Assembly: GCA_041389725.1 (NCBI GenBank) | Contig: JAWKRG010000007.1 | Location: forward strand, 62,001-126,000 | Reading direction: 5' to 3' | Origin: Polyangiaceae bacterium | Lineage (GTDB): Bacteria > Myxococcota_A > Polyangia > Polyangiales > Polyangiaceae | DNA: 64,000 bases | Shown: positions 26,465-35,610 of the stretch, piece after piece | How positions within the stretch are numbered: position 1 is the stretch's first letter | Layout: each line of letters opens with the position of its first letter | Translations under genes and position numbers: made by a program | The notes under the pieces: model-generated | What the model was told of the DNA's origin: nothing | Databases searched by the model: none | The model's input: the letters and a program-made list of their open reading frames with translations, nothing else

Positions 26465-28181
26465 GCGCCTCGGGCCGACGATTGTGCAACTCGAGGTGCG
26501 TGAGGATCGTGCTCTGCACATCGACGGTGAGCACGTCCCCCTGCGCGCGAAGCACCCGCGCGACGGATTCCTGCCGCTCGACGCTGCGATTCACGTAGCC
26601 CGAAGGATCCACCCCGAGGGGCACGAACCCTTCGCCCCGCGGCGGAATCGAGTCGCAGTCGCCTGCGCCCAGGTAGCGACCGGCCTTCGTCACCACTACG
26701 GGCCCGCCCTCGAGGGGAGCGTCCGTGGGGTTGTGGAAGCGGATGGCCCGGAATGGGTGACGCTGCGAAGCCCGCGGGTCTCCAGTATCGTAGAAAGACA
26801 CCAGATCGGCTGAGGTCCGTCCGGAGTACAGCGCGAGCATCACGCTACCCCCACTCGGCACGGAGACCGGCGTCCGCGACTCGAAGCTGACGCTGCGCGA
26901 GTCACCGAGCTCCAGCGCTGTCCGCGGAACTCGGGGACTGCCCTGGGGCACAGGCTCGAGCACGAGCACGAGACCACCGCGCTGCGCCACCGTCGCGCGG
27001 TGCTCGATCGCGATGCGAGCTTCGCTCATCCCGGCCGTGAGCAACAGGTCCTTGACCAGCTCGACTCGCGCGTCTCCAGGCGCCGCAACCAGCCTCACCC
27101 TTGCGTCGTTCAGGCGAACTCGGTCGACGAGTTCCCGTGTGAGCTCAGTCAGCGCTGCCACCCGTGCGCCGAGTGTGTGAGGGTCGGGACGCAGTCGATC
27201 ATCGGGGCCAACCGGGTCGACCCGACCACCCATCGCACCTGTCTGGGGAGCGTGTGCGCTGCCCATGAAGTCCACGTAGGGAGCTTCTGTTCCGAGGCAG
27301 TTCACCGCTTCCTGGAGCAACACGTCGATACGTTCGTGCAGAACCCGCACCACGCCGGGGCGCTGCTTCGGTGGTGCGCGTCGCACGAGCGCGAGCTGAG
27401 CCAGGTTGTCTTGCAGACACACGCTGCGGATCCGGTCGCCGTCTCTCCTGGCCGCCGCGGCGAAGCGTCCGATCCGCCGCTCCGCCTCCAGAGCGCGCTC
27501 CTGCAGCGACCTCGATCCTTTGGGACTGAGCCGCCGGGCAACCGCGCTCACCACATCGTCGGCTACGTGCATCACCATGCAGCTGTCACCACAGCTGGCG
27601 CGCGCCACGGTCGCGCTGCGCATTGCCCAGCTGCCCTCTTGGAAGCGAAGTGACGTCAGGTCACGACGAAGCACAGAGGGGGCCATGCTGCTGACCCCGA
27701 GCCGCACGTCGTTCCAATCCTCACCGGAAGCATTGTCGACGATCGCCCACGCCTCCAGCGCGGCGCGTCGCTCCCCGTCGAGCCGCAGGCGATAGCTCGG
27801 CTTCCAAGCTGGGCTTTCGGTCACGTAGGATAGGCGTGCCCGATGCGGCCCCGCGCCGCTCCAGGAAACGCTCAGATCCACGGCGTCCGGCGTTCGGCTG
27901 CGGTAACTGACGGTGGCGAGCTCGTTGCTGTCTAGGTCTCTCGCACTGAGAGAACCCAGCACGTCGCTCAGATGCCGCCGCGGCACGATCAGATACAGAC
28001 TGCGACCCCGCACGAGAGTCTCCCGTTCGAAGTAGGCGACGCCGCTGCGATGCACCACGACGCGCCGCGATTCGTCGGGCAAAGCGCCTGGAACCGCACC
28101 GTGGCTGGCCGTAGCAGCCTGACCGCAGCCAAGAAGCGAGGCGAGCGAGGCGACGAGTAGTGGTACGCCGAGGCGGCCCAT
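26241..28181 (-). CDS. DUF4139-like secreted lipoprotein
   Basis: The protein has 646 residues from ATG 28181 (28214 also possible), with lipobox LLGC. The region around 115-165 (ESPAWKPSYRLRL, WAIVDNASGEDWNDVRL) and the later beta-rich part (GGSVMLALYSG; RAIRFHNPT) match the DUF4139/mucoidy-inhibitor-like layout, with a helical, partly coiled-coil insert (about 250-430). Function in the family is unknown. It follows the VanY-like gene by 35 bp on the same strand. Its 3' end overlaps the convergent beta-helix gene by 224 bp, which is unusually long. Confidence 0.75.
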   Translation of the reverse strand: MGRLGVPLLVASLASLLGCGQAATASHGAVPGALPDESRRVVVHRSGVAYFERETLVRGRSLYLIVPRRHLSDVLGSLSARDLDSNELATVSYRSRTPDAVDLSVSWSGAGPHRARLSYVTESPAWKPSYRLRLDGERRAALEAWAIVDNASGEDWNDVRLGVSSMAPSVLRRDLTSLRFQEGSWAMRSATVARASCGDSCMVMHVADDVVSAVARRLSPKGSRSLQERALEAERRIGRFAAAARRDGDRIRSVCLQDNLAQLALVRRAPPKQRPGVVRVLHERIDVLLQEAVNCLGTEAPYVDFMGSAHAPQTGAMGGRVDPVGPDDRLRPDPHTLGARVAALTELTRELVDRVRLNDARVRLVAAPGDARVELVKDLLLTAGMSEARIAIEHRATVAQRGGLVLVLEPVPQGSPRVPRTALELGDSRSVSFESRTPVSVPSGGSVMLALYSGRTSADLVSFYDTGDPRASQRHPFRAIRFHNPTDAPLEGGPVVVTKAGRYLGAGDCDSIPPRGEGFVPLGVDPSGYVNRSVERQESVARVLRAQGDVLTVDVQSTILTHLELHNRRPEALTVYVRHVPRLGYVLESPDPSVDMGDAKLFAVSLPASGSSKLDIAERSVRRETGTRRAFPAQWFESSAAESTSP

Positions 28182-28216
28182 CACGCCTGCATCAGGTGCA
28201 TGGGGAGCCCGCATAT

Positions 28217-29695
28217 TCACCCGCGATGCACTGCGTTCCGCGTCGAGAATCGCGGACGGCGTCGGCGAAAGCCGAAGACGGCGGCCAGGAGCAGCGTCCA
28301 GGCGCCCGACGGCGCAGAACTGGACAGGCGGCAACCGCACCCCCCAGCATCGCCGTCCCCTGCCTTCGGTGTGGCACTGGCGCCACCGCTGGACGTATCC
28401 CCACCAGTTCCCAGCACGCCACCCTCGGTCCAGCTGCTGCCGGCGGTGCCTCCGCTCGCGGCGCCGCTGCTGCCGCCCCCGGCGCCGCCTTCGGGTGGCG
28501 CTCCGGCAAATCCCCCACTACCCCCGCCACCCGGGGGCGCCGGATTGTCGAAGCAGGAATTGATGTCATCCAGATCGTACGCCTTCGCCACGAACACGGC
28601 GGCCTGCGCTCGGGTCACGTCGTCGTCGGGGCAATACTTGTCGGGGCTGCAGCCACTGGTCACGCACTTCGCCTTGAGCGTCTCGATGTCGCCATAGAAG
28701 GTATGCGTGGCGGGCACGTCGCTGAAGGACGGCGTCGGCGGTTTGGCTCCGCTCCAACCGCGTGCGCGCACGAGAAAGGCAGCCATTTGCGCGCGAGTCA
28801 CAGGGCTGTCGGGGCAAAACTCCGTGGCCGAACAACCCTTGGTGATGCCAGCAGCCGCCGCAGCTTCTACGCTCGCGTAGTACGTCGACGTCTTTGGCAC
28901 GTCGGTGAAGCTCGGTATGGCGGGTGGGCTCTTGGTGTCGAGCCCTTCGGCCCGCACGAGGAAGGTAACGGCCTGAGCCCGGGTGAGTGAGCAACTCGGG
29001 CAGTACATCAATGGCGACTTCGAGCAGCCCGTGGTGATGCCCGCTTGGTACAGCAGCTTGGATTCAGCGTAGCCGAGACTACCGGCAGCCATGTCCTTGA
29101 ACAACTCGTTCTGAGCCGCAGGAACCGGCGTTGGCGTGCAAGCCGCAGGCTCGGGATCGGCGCCACACGGGCCGCCACCTGGGCCCCCTGACCACCACTC
29201 CCAGTGCCAGTCTTCGCTCGGCACGGTGCGTTTGAAGCCGAACTTGGCGGCGTTGGCGTCGAGCCAACTCAACACACCAGAGCTGGAGGTGTTGAGGTCC
29301 AGCGCGTGACCACTCTGGTGGTTGCTGTATCCCGGCTTGGCCGCGAGGTTGCAGTTGTTGCAATTGCAGTTGACATAGCAGCCGTAGAGGTACTGCTGCT
29401 GCGCCATGGTGCGGAAGCCGCTGATGATCTTCAGCGTAACTCCGGCCTTGTCGGCGGCCTGCGCCATCACGTAGTAGGCATTCGCCGTGTTCGTTTCGAC
29501 CTTCTTGCCATCTACCGATACGACCGTGATGGGGAACGGCTTGCCGGAACTGTAGCCAGTATCCGTTGATTCCTTGCAGTCGATGCTCGACAGCTCTGTC
29601 GCGACGACTCCCACAGTGGGTTCGCCTTCGGTCTCGCCACTCGAGCAGCCCAGGGTCAGCGCGAGCGCCGCCCAAACGCCGAAATTCGTTCGCAC
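28217..29695 (-). CDS. VanY-like D,D-carboxypeptidase with three SLH repeats, lipobox and MYXO-CTERM
   Basis: The protein has 492 residues from GTG 29695, the only start that gives a clean lipobox (LTLGC, Cys17). Residues ~45-190 are a peptidase M15B/VanY domain with SGFRT, SNHQSGHALDLN (zinc H and D) and EDWHWEW (catalytic E and zinc H). Residues ~215-395 are three S-layer-homology repeats (FTDVP...TRAQ.A.FLVRA). A Gly/Ser linker and a MYXO-CTERM tail (GCGC, hydrophobic, FRRRR) end it. It should trim peptidoglycan stem peptides at the envelope. Having a lipid-anchor signal, SLH repeats and a C-terminal sorting tail together is odd. Confidence 0.9.
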   Translation of the reverse strand: MRTNFGVWAALALTLGCSSGETEGEPTVGVVATELSSIDCKESTDTGYSSGKPFPITVVSVDGKKVETNTANAYYVMAQAADKAGVTLKIISGFRTMAQQQYLYGCYVNCNCNNCNLAAKPGYSNHQSGHALDLNTSSSGVLSWLDANAAKFGFKRTVPSEDWHWEWWSGGPGGGPCGADPEPAACTPTPVPAAQNELFKDMAAGSLGYAESKLLYQAGITTGCSKSPLMYCPSCSLTRAQAVTFLVRAEGLDTKSPPAIPSFTDVPKTSTYYASVEAAAAAGITKGCSATEFCPDSPVTRAQMAAFLVRARGWSGAKPPTPSFSDVPATHTFYGDIETLKAKCVTSGCSPDKYCPDDDVTRAQAAVFVAKAYDLDDINSCFDNPAPPGGGGSGGFAGAPPEGGAGGGSSGAASGGTAGSSWTEGGVLGTGGDTSSGGASATPKAGDGDAGGCGCRLSSSAPSGAWTLLLAAVFGFRRRRPRFSTRNAVHRG

Positions 29696-29811
29696 GACGC
29701 CAGTGTAGCAGCTCGAGACCCACGCTAGCGACGGGGTGTAGGGGCACGAGCTTTGCCGGGCCTCTCGATCTCCCGGGTGCTCGATGCTACGCAGCGCGTG
29801 CGGAGGTCGGG

Positions 29812-31011
29812 ATGAGTCGAGGTTTGTCGTGCATGTCGCTGGCGATCGGGTTGGTTGCGTTGGGTTGCGCCTCCGAAGACTCCTCACCAAAGACCGGGTC
29901 GCCGAGCGAGTTCGTCCTGCGGACGTCGAACTTCGATGTGCCCGCAGGAGAGGAGAAGTACCTCTGCTACGCAGAAACCCTGAAAGAGGACGTGATCATC
30001 GATCGCTTCGACTATGCGGCTCGGCCATCGATCCACCACTTCTTGTTGTCGAAGGCACTCACGCCAGAGCCCGAGGGCTTCGCCGAGTGCAACGTACTGT
30101 TCCGCTCCTCGTGGCTCCCGATCTTCATTGCTGGAAACGGAGACGCCTCCCTAGCGACACCGTCAGGTAGCGGACACGTGCTGAAGAAGGGATCGCAACT
30201 GGTGGTGCAGCTGCACCTGTTGAACAGCACCGCCAAGGACGTGAGCGACTCCGTCTCCATTCGCATGCATCGCTCACCGAACAGTGACGTGGACCCGGTG
30301 GGCGTCTACGCCTTTGGCACCAACAAGATCTTGCTTCCGCCGAACCAAGCGAGCTCGGTGACGAACGACTGCGTCGTGGAGCAAGACGTGGACATCTTTG
30401 CCTTCCTGCCCCACCTGCACACTTTGGGAACCGCGCTATCGCTGGAAGCGGGGGCGGACACGGCGAGCATGAAGGAGGTGTTCCGCAAGGAACCCTGGAA
30501 CTTCGACCAACAGGAAATCGTCGCTCAGCCGCTGAAGCTGACCCCCGGCACGCATACGCGCGTCACTTGCAGCTACGACAATCCGAAGAGCGACACAGTC
30601 GGCTTTGGTGAGAGTTCCTTGGACGAGATGTGCTTTCTCGTCGGTTTCGCCCGTAACACCAAGACAGAGCTGGATGGTTGCCTGGACGTTGGCGCCCCAG
30701 TGCCAGACGGTGGCATTCCGCCGGATCCCGACGCGGGCACGTGCGAAAACCAAACGGCCAACTCCCTGGGCATCGGCGGAAAGTGCACGGCCGGTGGCGC
30801 AGAGTGCAAATCGGGCTTGGCGTGCTCCGCCGATCAAGATCAGGCGCCAGCCGGCAGCGCAGGCTTCTGCCTCAAGATCGGTGGCTGCAATGTACAGAGC
30901 GATTGCGGAGGTGGAGGAGCCACTTGTTGCGCGCCGGCTCAGGCCGGAGGGCTTCTCAACATCTGCATCCCCGAGGCGTGCCGCCCGTCGGACTGCACGC
31001 CTACCAAGTAG
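29812..31011 (+). CDS. PHM-like copper type II monooxygenase lipoprotein
   Basis: The protein has 399 residues from ATG 29812, with GGAGG upstream and lipobox ALGC (Cys19). Residues ~30-290 match the two-domain peptidylglycine-alpha-hydroxylating-monooxygenase fold. All six copper ligands can be placed: H75, H76 and H135 for one copper, H201, H203 and M273 (in DEMC) for the other. A Cys-rich tail (~295-399) follows. Expected chemistry is ascorbate-type, copper-dependent hydroxylation outside the cytoplasm; substrate unknown. It is divergent from the VanY-like gene. Confidence 0.85.
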   Translation: MSRGLSCMSLAIGLVALGCASEDSSPKTGSPSEFVLRTSNFDVPAGEEKYLCYAETLKEDVIIDRFDYAARPSIHHFLLSKALTPEPEGFAECNVLFRSSWLPIFIAGNGDASLATPSGSGHVLKKGSQLVVQLHLLNSTAKDVSDSVSIRMHRSPNSDVDPVGVYAFGTNKILLPPNQASSVTNDCVVEQDVDIFAFLPHLHTLGTALSLEAGADTASMKEVFRKEPWNFDQQEIVAQPLKLTPGTHTRVTCSYDNPKSDTVGFGESSLDEMCFLVGFARNTKTELDGCLDVGAPVPDGGIPPDPDAGTCENQTANSLGIGGKCTAGGAECKSGLACSADQDQAPAGSAGFCLKIGGCNVQSDCGGGGATCCAPAQAGGLLNICIPEACRPSDCTPTK

Positions 31012-31033
31012 CGGCACGCTCCGCGATGGGGTC

Positions 31034-31052
31034 GGTGCCACTTTCCGGCACC
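31034..31052. terminator. Hairpin between convergent genes
   Basis: A perfect 6-bp stem GGTGCC / GGCACC with a 7-base loop lies midway between the stop codons at 31011 and 31060. No T-tract. Confidence 0.45.
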
Positions 31053-31059
31053 TGGGCGA

Positions 31060-32112
31060 CTACTGAACGAGATCCGCCATCGTGCGCGGGTAGATCACCT
31101 TGTATTTCGGCGGGAGGCCGGCCTCGATGGTGGGAACGAAGAGTGCGAAGACTCCGCTTGCGGTCTTGAAGTCGACGATGGTGGTCCCCGTCGTCGGCAG
31201 TCCGCTGAAGGCGTTCCCCGCCAGGAAAAACGGGCTCACGCTCATCAAGTCTGCGGGTTGGGCATCGCCGATCCCAATCCCCGTGTCCCAGATGCCGAAG
31301 AGTTCCTTGGTACCTTGGGGCTTGCCGCTGACGGTCCCCAGTTGGATCAACAGTGGCCCGTGCGTGGTTTCGTAGGCGGCAACCGTGAGCTGACTCAGGG
31401 TCACACCAGTGATGGGTACTAGAGTGCCGCTACCGATCTTCTTCGCGCACCCGGGCAGAAGTGCATTCACTTGCAGGATGAGCTCGTTCTGCCCGCCGAG
31501 AGTGGAGCGCCAAGCGTAGCCCAGTGCGTCCACGCGATCGCCGACGGCCAGAGAAGTGAAGTACTGCGCGGCGGAACCGGAGACACGCAGCTTGAGGGCG
31601 CGCTTGGCCCCGGCGTCGAAGCTGACATAAGAAAGATCTTGCTGCAGGAAGATCTGGCAGCTCACCCCTGCGCTACAAGCGCCTCCGCTGATGGCCGTGA
31701 CGTAGACGCCCGGGACCCACGCGGCAGTTTCCGTCGTTGGGTTGTCGGCCCAAAGCTGTGCAATCGTCTTGCTGGGAACCGACGCCGGTTGGCTGTCGCA
31801 GGTGGGCCATGCGCCGGCGTCCGCCGCGCCGCCGCTGCCACCACTCCCACCACTGCCGCCGCTACCACCAGCGCCGGAGCTGCCCCCCGCGCCTGCTGAC
31901 GCACCGCTGCCGCTGCTGCCGCCAGTGGTGAGCCCTCCGCTGCCGGCGGAGCCGCCACCGGTGCCCGTCGCGCCGACCCCGCCTGTTGCGAATCCGCCCA
32001 CCGCAGCGCTACCGCCCGTATTCGCTCCACCGCTTCCGGCCGGGGCGCTGTCGGCGCCGTTGGCACAGGCCACGCAAAGAATGACACCCAAGAGTCCAGT
32101 TATCGCGCGCAC
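31060..32112 (-). CDS. Gly/Ser-linker lipoprotein with beta-rich head
   Basis: The protein has 350 residues from GTG 32112, with lipobox CVAC. An ~80-residue Gly/Ser/Ala linker leads to a ~250-residue head with few cysteines and many short strands (VPGVYVTAI, LKLRVSG, VGDRVDALGYAW). The head recalls OB-fold or DUF5689-like nucleic-acid/sugar-binding modules, but I cannot assign it. Secreted. Confidence 0.65.
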   Translation of the reverse strand: MRAITGLLGVILCVACANGADSAPAGSGGANTGGSAAVGGFATGGVGATGTGGGSAGSGGLTTGGSSGSGASAGAGGSSGAGGSGGSGGSGGSGGAADAGAWPTCDSQPASVPSKTIAQLWADNPTTETAAWVPGVYVTAISGGACSAGVSCQIFLQQDLSYVSFDAGAKRALKLRVSGSAAQYFTSLAVGDRVDALGYAWRSTLGGQNELILQVNALLPGCAKKIGSGTLVPITGVTLSQLTVAAYETTHGPLLIQLGTVSGKPQGTKELFGIWDTGIGIGDAQPADLMSVSPFFLAGNAFSGLPTTGTTIVDFKTASGVFALFVPTIEAGLPPKYKVIYPRTMADLVQ

Positions 32113-32172
32113 GAGGGAAAACTATCCACGACCCGAACTGGACGGCAAGCCGAGGGTTCGGGACCGCACGGA

Positions 32173-33732
32173 TCAGCGGTGATGCGCGATGTCCGTGATG
32201 CGCTCGACGCGCTGACGCGCGTCTTTCAGACCTCGGCCGCGCGCGCCGGTCATCCCCACGATTCGAAATAGCTTCGGAAGGTGCTGCCAAAATGCGCCGC
32301 GCCAACCGACGGCCTTGAACGCAGTCTTGAGCACGGTGGCGAAGGCTGGGCTCATCACGGTCTCGGCGTTCGTCATCCAGTTCGGATGGCGCGCGGCGGC
32401 CGCAACCATCAGCGTGTACAACTCGGCGAGGTCCAGCTCGGGTGACAGGTACCAGCTCGGCTGCAACAGTGGGTCGTCCTCGGCGAACCAGCCACTGTCC
32501 TTGCAGTAGCGTTCTAGAGGAGTGCCCGCGTACACGCGGATCCCGGTCGAGAAGAGCACCATGTGGTTCGACGGGATGTGCTTTTCGCAAAACTCCAGGG
32601 TTTCACGAACGGTGGCGAGGGTCTCTCCCGGAGCGCCGAGCATGAAGAACCAGTAGGTCGGGAGTTCTGCTTTCGACAGCACGCGCGCGGCTCGCTCCAC
32701 GGCTTGCTTGCCGAATCCCTTCCGCAGCGATGCGAGGGTCGTCTCGTTGGCGCTCTCGGGCGTGCACATCACGCTGGTGAAACCGGCGCGCTGCATGCTC
32801 TGCACCAGCGCTTCGTTCACTCCCGCGGGGTTCAGGCCCATGGTGGAGAACTCGACGCCGAGGTTTCGCTCGACGAGGGCCTCGCAGAGGGCGCGAGCAT
32901 GGGACAGGGGCAGATTGAAGGTAGAGTCGACGAAATCGAAGCTGCGAGCACCATGCGCCTTGGCTTCGGCGATCTCGTCCACCACGTCTTCCGGTCGGCG
33001 CAAGCGATAGGCGTGGCCCTCGATGTTGTTGTAGACACAGTAGACGCACTTGAGGGCACAGCCGCGCTTGGTTTGAATCGGGTAGGGCCCCCCGTGGCGC
33101 GCGTAGCGCCTGACGTCGACCCAGCGCCAGGCTTCGCTACGAATGCCGCGCTCCAGCTCCTGCACCAGTGCACGCCCGCGGCGCGGCTCGCCGGGCAGCA
33201 AACGCCCGGTATCGAGCACCGGTAAGAGTTCGGCACTCATCGTTTCTCTGCTGAGCACTCCCGGCAGCTCATGCGGCGCTTGTCCGCGCTCCAGGCAATC
33301 CAATAGTTGCGGGAACACCTCTTCGCCCTCACCGACGACGGCGAAGTCTGCACCCAGGTAGTCGAAGATCGCCGCGGGGGACACGTTCACGCCGCTGCCG
33401 CCGAGGATGAGCTTTGCATGCGGGGCCTCGGCGCGAACGGTGCGGACGACGTCGTCTCGAATGTCGTCGAGGAAGAAGGCAGGGCGCTCGAAGTTGCAGT
33501 TGTCGATGTTGCGGATTGCCAGGCCCACCGCCGTGGGCTTTCGCCGCTCGAGCTCTGCGCGAACCTCCGCAGCGGGGTCTTTGGCGAACGTCAGATCGAG
33601 GAGCTGCACATCGTGTCCGCCGTTGGCAGCGGCGGTGGCCACGTTGCACAGGCCCATGGGCACCGCGGGCCAGGGCACGTGCTCTCGATTCGGGTTGATG
33701 AGCAGGACGGACACGTTGGTCCGATGATGCAT
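32173..33732 (-). CDS. B12-binding radical SAM protein
   Basis: The protein has 519 residues. The N-terminal ~150 residues look like a cobalamin-binding Rossmann domain (LLINPNRE, LILGGSGVNVSP, VVGEGEEVFPQLL). Next is a radical SAM core with CALKCVYC, the CxxxCxxC cluster ligands near residues 225-235, a GG-like strand and a STFNLP motif. A C-terminal helical region ends at ~519. Class B (P-methylase/BchE-like) chemistry such as methylation or ring formation is expected, but no biosynthetic cluster surrounds it. It is divergent from a small lipoprotein gene. Confidence 0.9.
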   Translation of the reverse strand: MHHRTNVSVLLINPNREHVPWPAVPMGLCNVATAAANGGHDVQLLDLTFAKDPAAEVRAELERRKPTAVGLAIRNIDNCNFERPAFFLDDIRDDVVRTVRAEAPHAKLILGGSGVNVSPAAIFDYLGADFAVVGEGEEVFPQLLDCLERGQAPHELPGVLSRETMSAELLPVLDTGRLLPGEPRRGRALVQELERGIRSEAWRWVDVRRYARHGGPYPIQTKRGCALKCVYCVYNNIEGHAYRLRRPEDVVDEIAEAKAHGARSFDFVDSTFNLPLSHARALCEALVERNLGVEFSTMGLNPAGVNEALVQSMQRAGFTSVMCTPESANETTLASLRKGFGKQAVERAARVLSKAELPTYWFFMLGAPGETLATVRETLEFCEKHIPSNHMVLFSTGIRVYAGTPLERYCKDSGWFAEDDPLLQPSWYLSPELDLAELYTLMVAAAARHPNWMTNAETVMSPAFATVLKTAFKAVGWRGAFWQHLPKLFRIVGMTGARGRGLKDARQRVERITDIAHHR

Positions 33733-33837
33733 TGCAGCTGCAGGCCGTCAATCAGCGGCCCACGGCGAAGACCGGAGCGCGGCGCGAGCGCCGCGCTTCG
33801 CTTGCCAAGGGAGCCGGACTCCTCCACCCTTGGCGCC

Positions 33838-34455
33838 GTGAAAGCCTTGCTTCTGATCCTGCCGCTCTCCCTGGCAGCCTGCTCTGGCGAGGACTCGTCT
33901 CCCGGAAGCGGCGGCGGCGCTGGCGGCAGCGTGCCCCTGGTCATCCACCCCGCGAACTTCATCGAAGAACAGCAACCGATGAAGGAACTGACGGACGGCG
34001 ATCCCATCAATCTGGTCGCCGCGCTTCAAGGTGGCTACGTCATCTATGTCGGTGCCCAGGTGGAGAACTTCCGCTCCACCCAAGCGGACATTCGAGCCAG
34101 ACTGATCGATCCCACGACCGAAGCCGTGCGCCGGGAAGACAGCCGCACCATCGTGATGAAACCCATCGCCGACATGCCCGGCTGGAAGCAACCCGATCTG
34201 CGTTCTCGGAGCCAGGTCGCGCACCTCGTGGTGTGCCCGAACGAGGAGGCCAAGAACGTGTTCGGCGAACTCTTCCGACTCGAGCTGACGGTCACGGAAG
34301 GCGTGGATGGTAGCTTCAAAGATGCGCCGCGCACGGGGTCGGCCACGCTGACCGTGACGCCAACTTGCGCCGACACGGATCCGGCACTGAAACAAGATTG
34401 CTCGTGCCAATGCGAAGCGAACTACACCGCCGGTAAGTGCGCGACGACTCAGTGA
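33838..34455 (+). CDS. Small lipoprotein with an Ig-like/beta-sandwich head
   Basis: The protein has 205 residues from GTG 33838, with lipobox LAAC (Cys15). A short Gly/Ser linker precedes a ~140-residue beta-rich domain (VIYVGAQVENF, LTVTEGVDGSF, TLTVTPTC), ending in a Cys cluster CSCQCEANY. Function unknown. The gene lies between the radical SAM gene (divergent, 105 bp) and a convergent lipoprotein gene. Confidence 0.65.
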   Translation: MKALLLILPLSLAACSGEDSSPGSGGGAGGSVPLVIHPANFIEEQQPMKELTDGDPINLVAALQGGYVIYVGAQVENFRSTQADIRARLIDPTTEAVRREDSRTIVMKPIADMPGWKQPDLRSRSQVAHLVVCPNEEAKNVFGELFRLELTVTEGVDGSFKDAPRTGSATLTVTPTCADTDPALKQDCSCQCEANYTAGKCATTQ

Positions 34456-34476
34456 GGGTTCGTGTCGACGAAGGGT

Positions 34477-35574
34477 TCACTTGTCAGCGCGACGCAGGCT
34501 GGCATCGCCCGAGTTGGTCCAATAGACGAAGCTGTCGTCCACCACGACGTCCGAAGGCTTGGACTGACCGGCGACCAGGTCGCTGACACTGCCGAGCGCC
34601 GCTGGGCCTTTGCGTACACCTCCCGCGGATTGAGCGCGACCCCAGTAGGCGAAGGCGCCGTCCACGGTGATGCCCGCCACCGGCCCGTCCGCGATGGCCG
34701 AGAGCGACGCAGCCGTCCCCGTCTTGATACGCGTTCGGACGCCCCCAGCACCCGCCGTGCGGAAGCTCCAATAGAAGCGGTTCTCGAACAAGACGAGTCG
34801 CACCGGGTCCCCGCCCGTCAGCCCGCTCACGCTGTCCAACTGAGTGGCAGTTCCGCCCGACTTCGACGTGCGGTACACCGAGCCGGTGCGCGTCGCCCAG
34901 TAGACATGCGTGTCATCGACGGCCAGGGAGTGCGCGCTGGCGACGGCATCCGTCGTCACCTCTTCGACGGGTCCCGATCCGTCCCTACTGCGACGACGCA
35001 GCATGCCATCCCCGGTCCAATAGACGTACGCATCGTCGGCGGCAACGCCATGAACCTGTGACTGACCGGTGGAGACGGTCATGGCGCCCTCCCCGCTCAC
35101 GGACACCCGACGCACTTCGCCCGCAACGGCGTCCACGAAATACAAAACTCCGTCGCGCTGCACCAGGCTCTCGAAACGCGTGCCGCCCGCAGCAAGTCGC
35201 TTCATGCAACCGCCCTGCTTCGGCACACTCCAGACCGAGGTTGCCGTCACCCAGTACACGTCGTTGGCGTCCAGGGCGGGACTCTGCGGGTCGTCGTCGT
35301 CCGTCACTGCCAACACCAACTCACCGTTGGCTGCGGCTGGCATGGCGCGCGCCGGGTCGACGCAGCCCGTCGCCACCGCACCGGCTGCGCCCGCGGACGC
35401 GGCAACGCCACCGGTTGCCGAGCCGCCGGTTGCCGAGCCGCCGGCTCCCGAGGAACTGGCCGCTCCTCCCGCCGCTCCCGCCGCTCCGCCGCTCGACGCG
35501 ATCGCTTCGGCACCACTGAAAGGCTCTCCGCCGCAGGCGGCGCAGAGCAGCGGAATACAAACCCATGCACGCAC
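34477..35574 (-). CDS. Linker lipoprotein with beta-propeller head
   Basis: The protein has 365 residues from GTG 35574, with lipobox CAAC (Cys14). After an Ala/Gly/Ser linker come about six propeller blades with the recurring D..xVYW......V.R.....G pattern (DDTHVYWATRTGSVYRT; DDAYVYWTGDG), typical of NHL/DUF5050-like propellers. It follows the kelch-like lipoprotein by 36 bp and is probably in the same transcript. Likely a binding protein at the cell surface. Confidence 0.75.
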   Translation of the reverse strand: MRAWVCIPLLCAACGGEPFSGAEAIASSGGAAGAAGGAASSSGAGGSATGGSATGGVAASAGAAGAVATGCVDPARAMPAAANGELVLAVTDDDDPQSPALDANDVYWVTATSVWSVPKQGGCMKRLAAGGTRFESLVQRDGVLYFVDAVAGEVRRVSVSGEGAMTVSTGQSQVHGVAADDAYVYWTGDGMLRRRSRDGSGPVEEVTTDAVASAHSLAVDDTHVYWATRTGSVYRTSKSGGTATQLDSVSGLTGGDPVRLVLFENRFYWSFRTAGAGGVRTRIKTGTAASLSAIADGPVAGITVDGAFAYWGRAQSAGGVRKGPAALGSVSDLVAGQSKPSDVVVDDSFVYWTNSGDASLRRADK

Positions 35575-35610
35575 GCTCTCGATGCGTGCAGCAAGTGTGC
35601 CGACCCGCGA

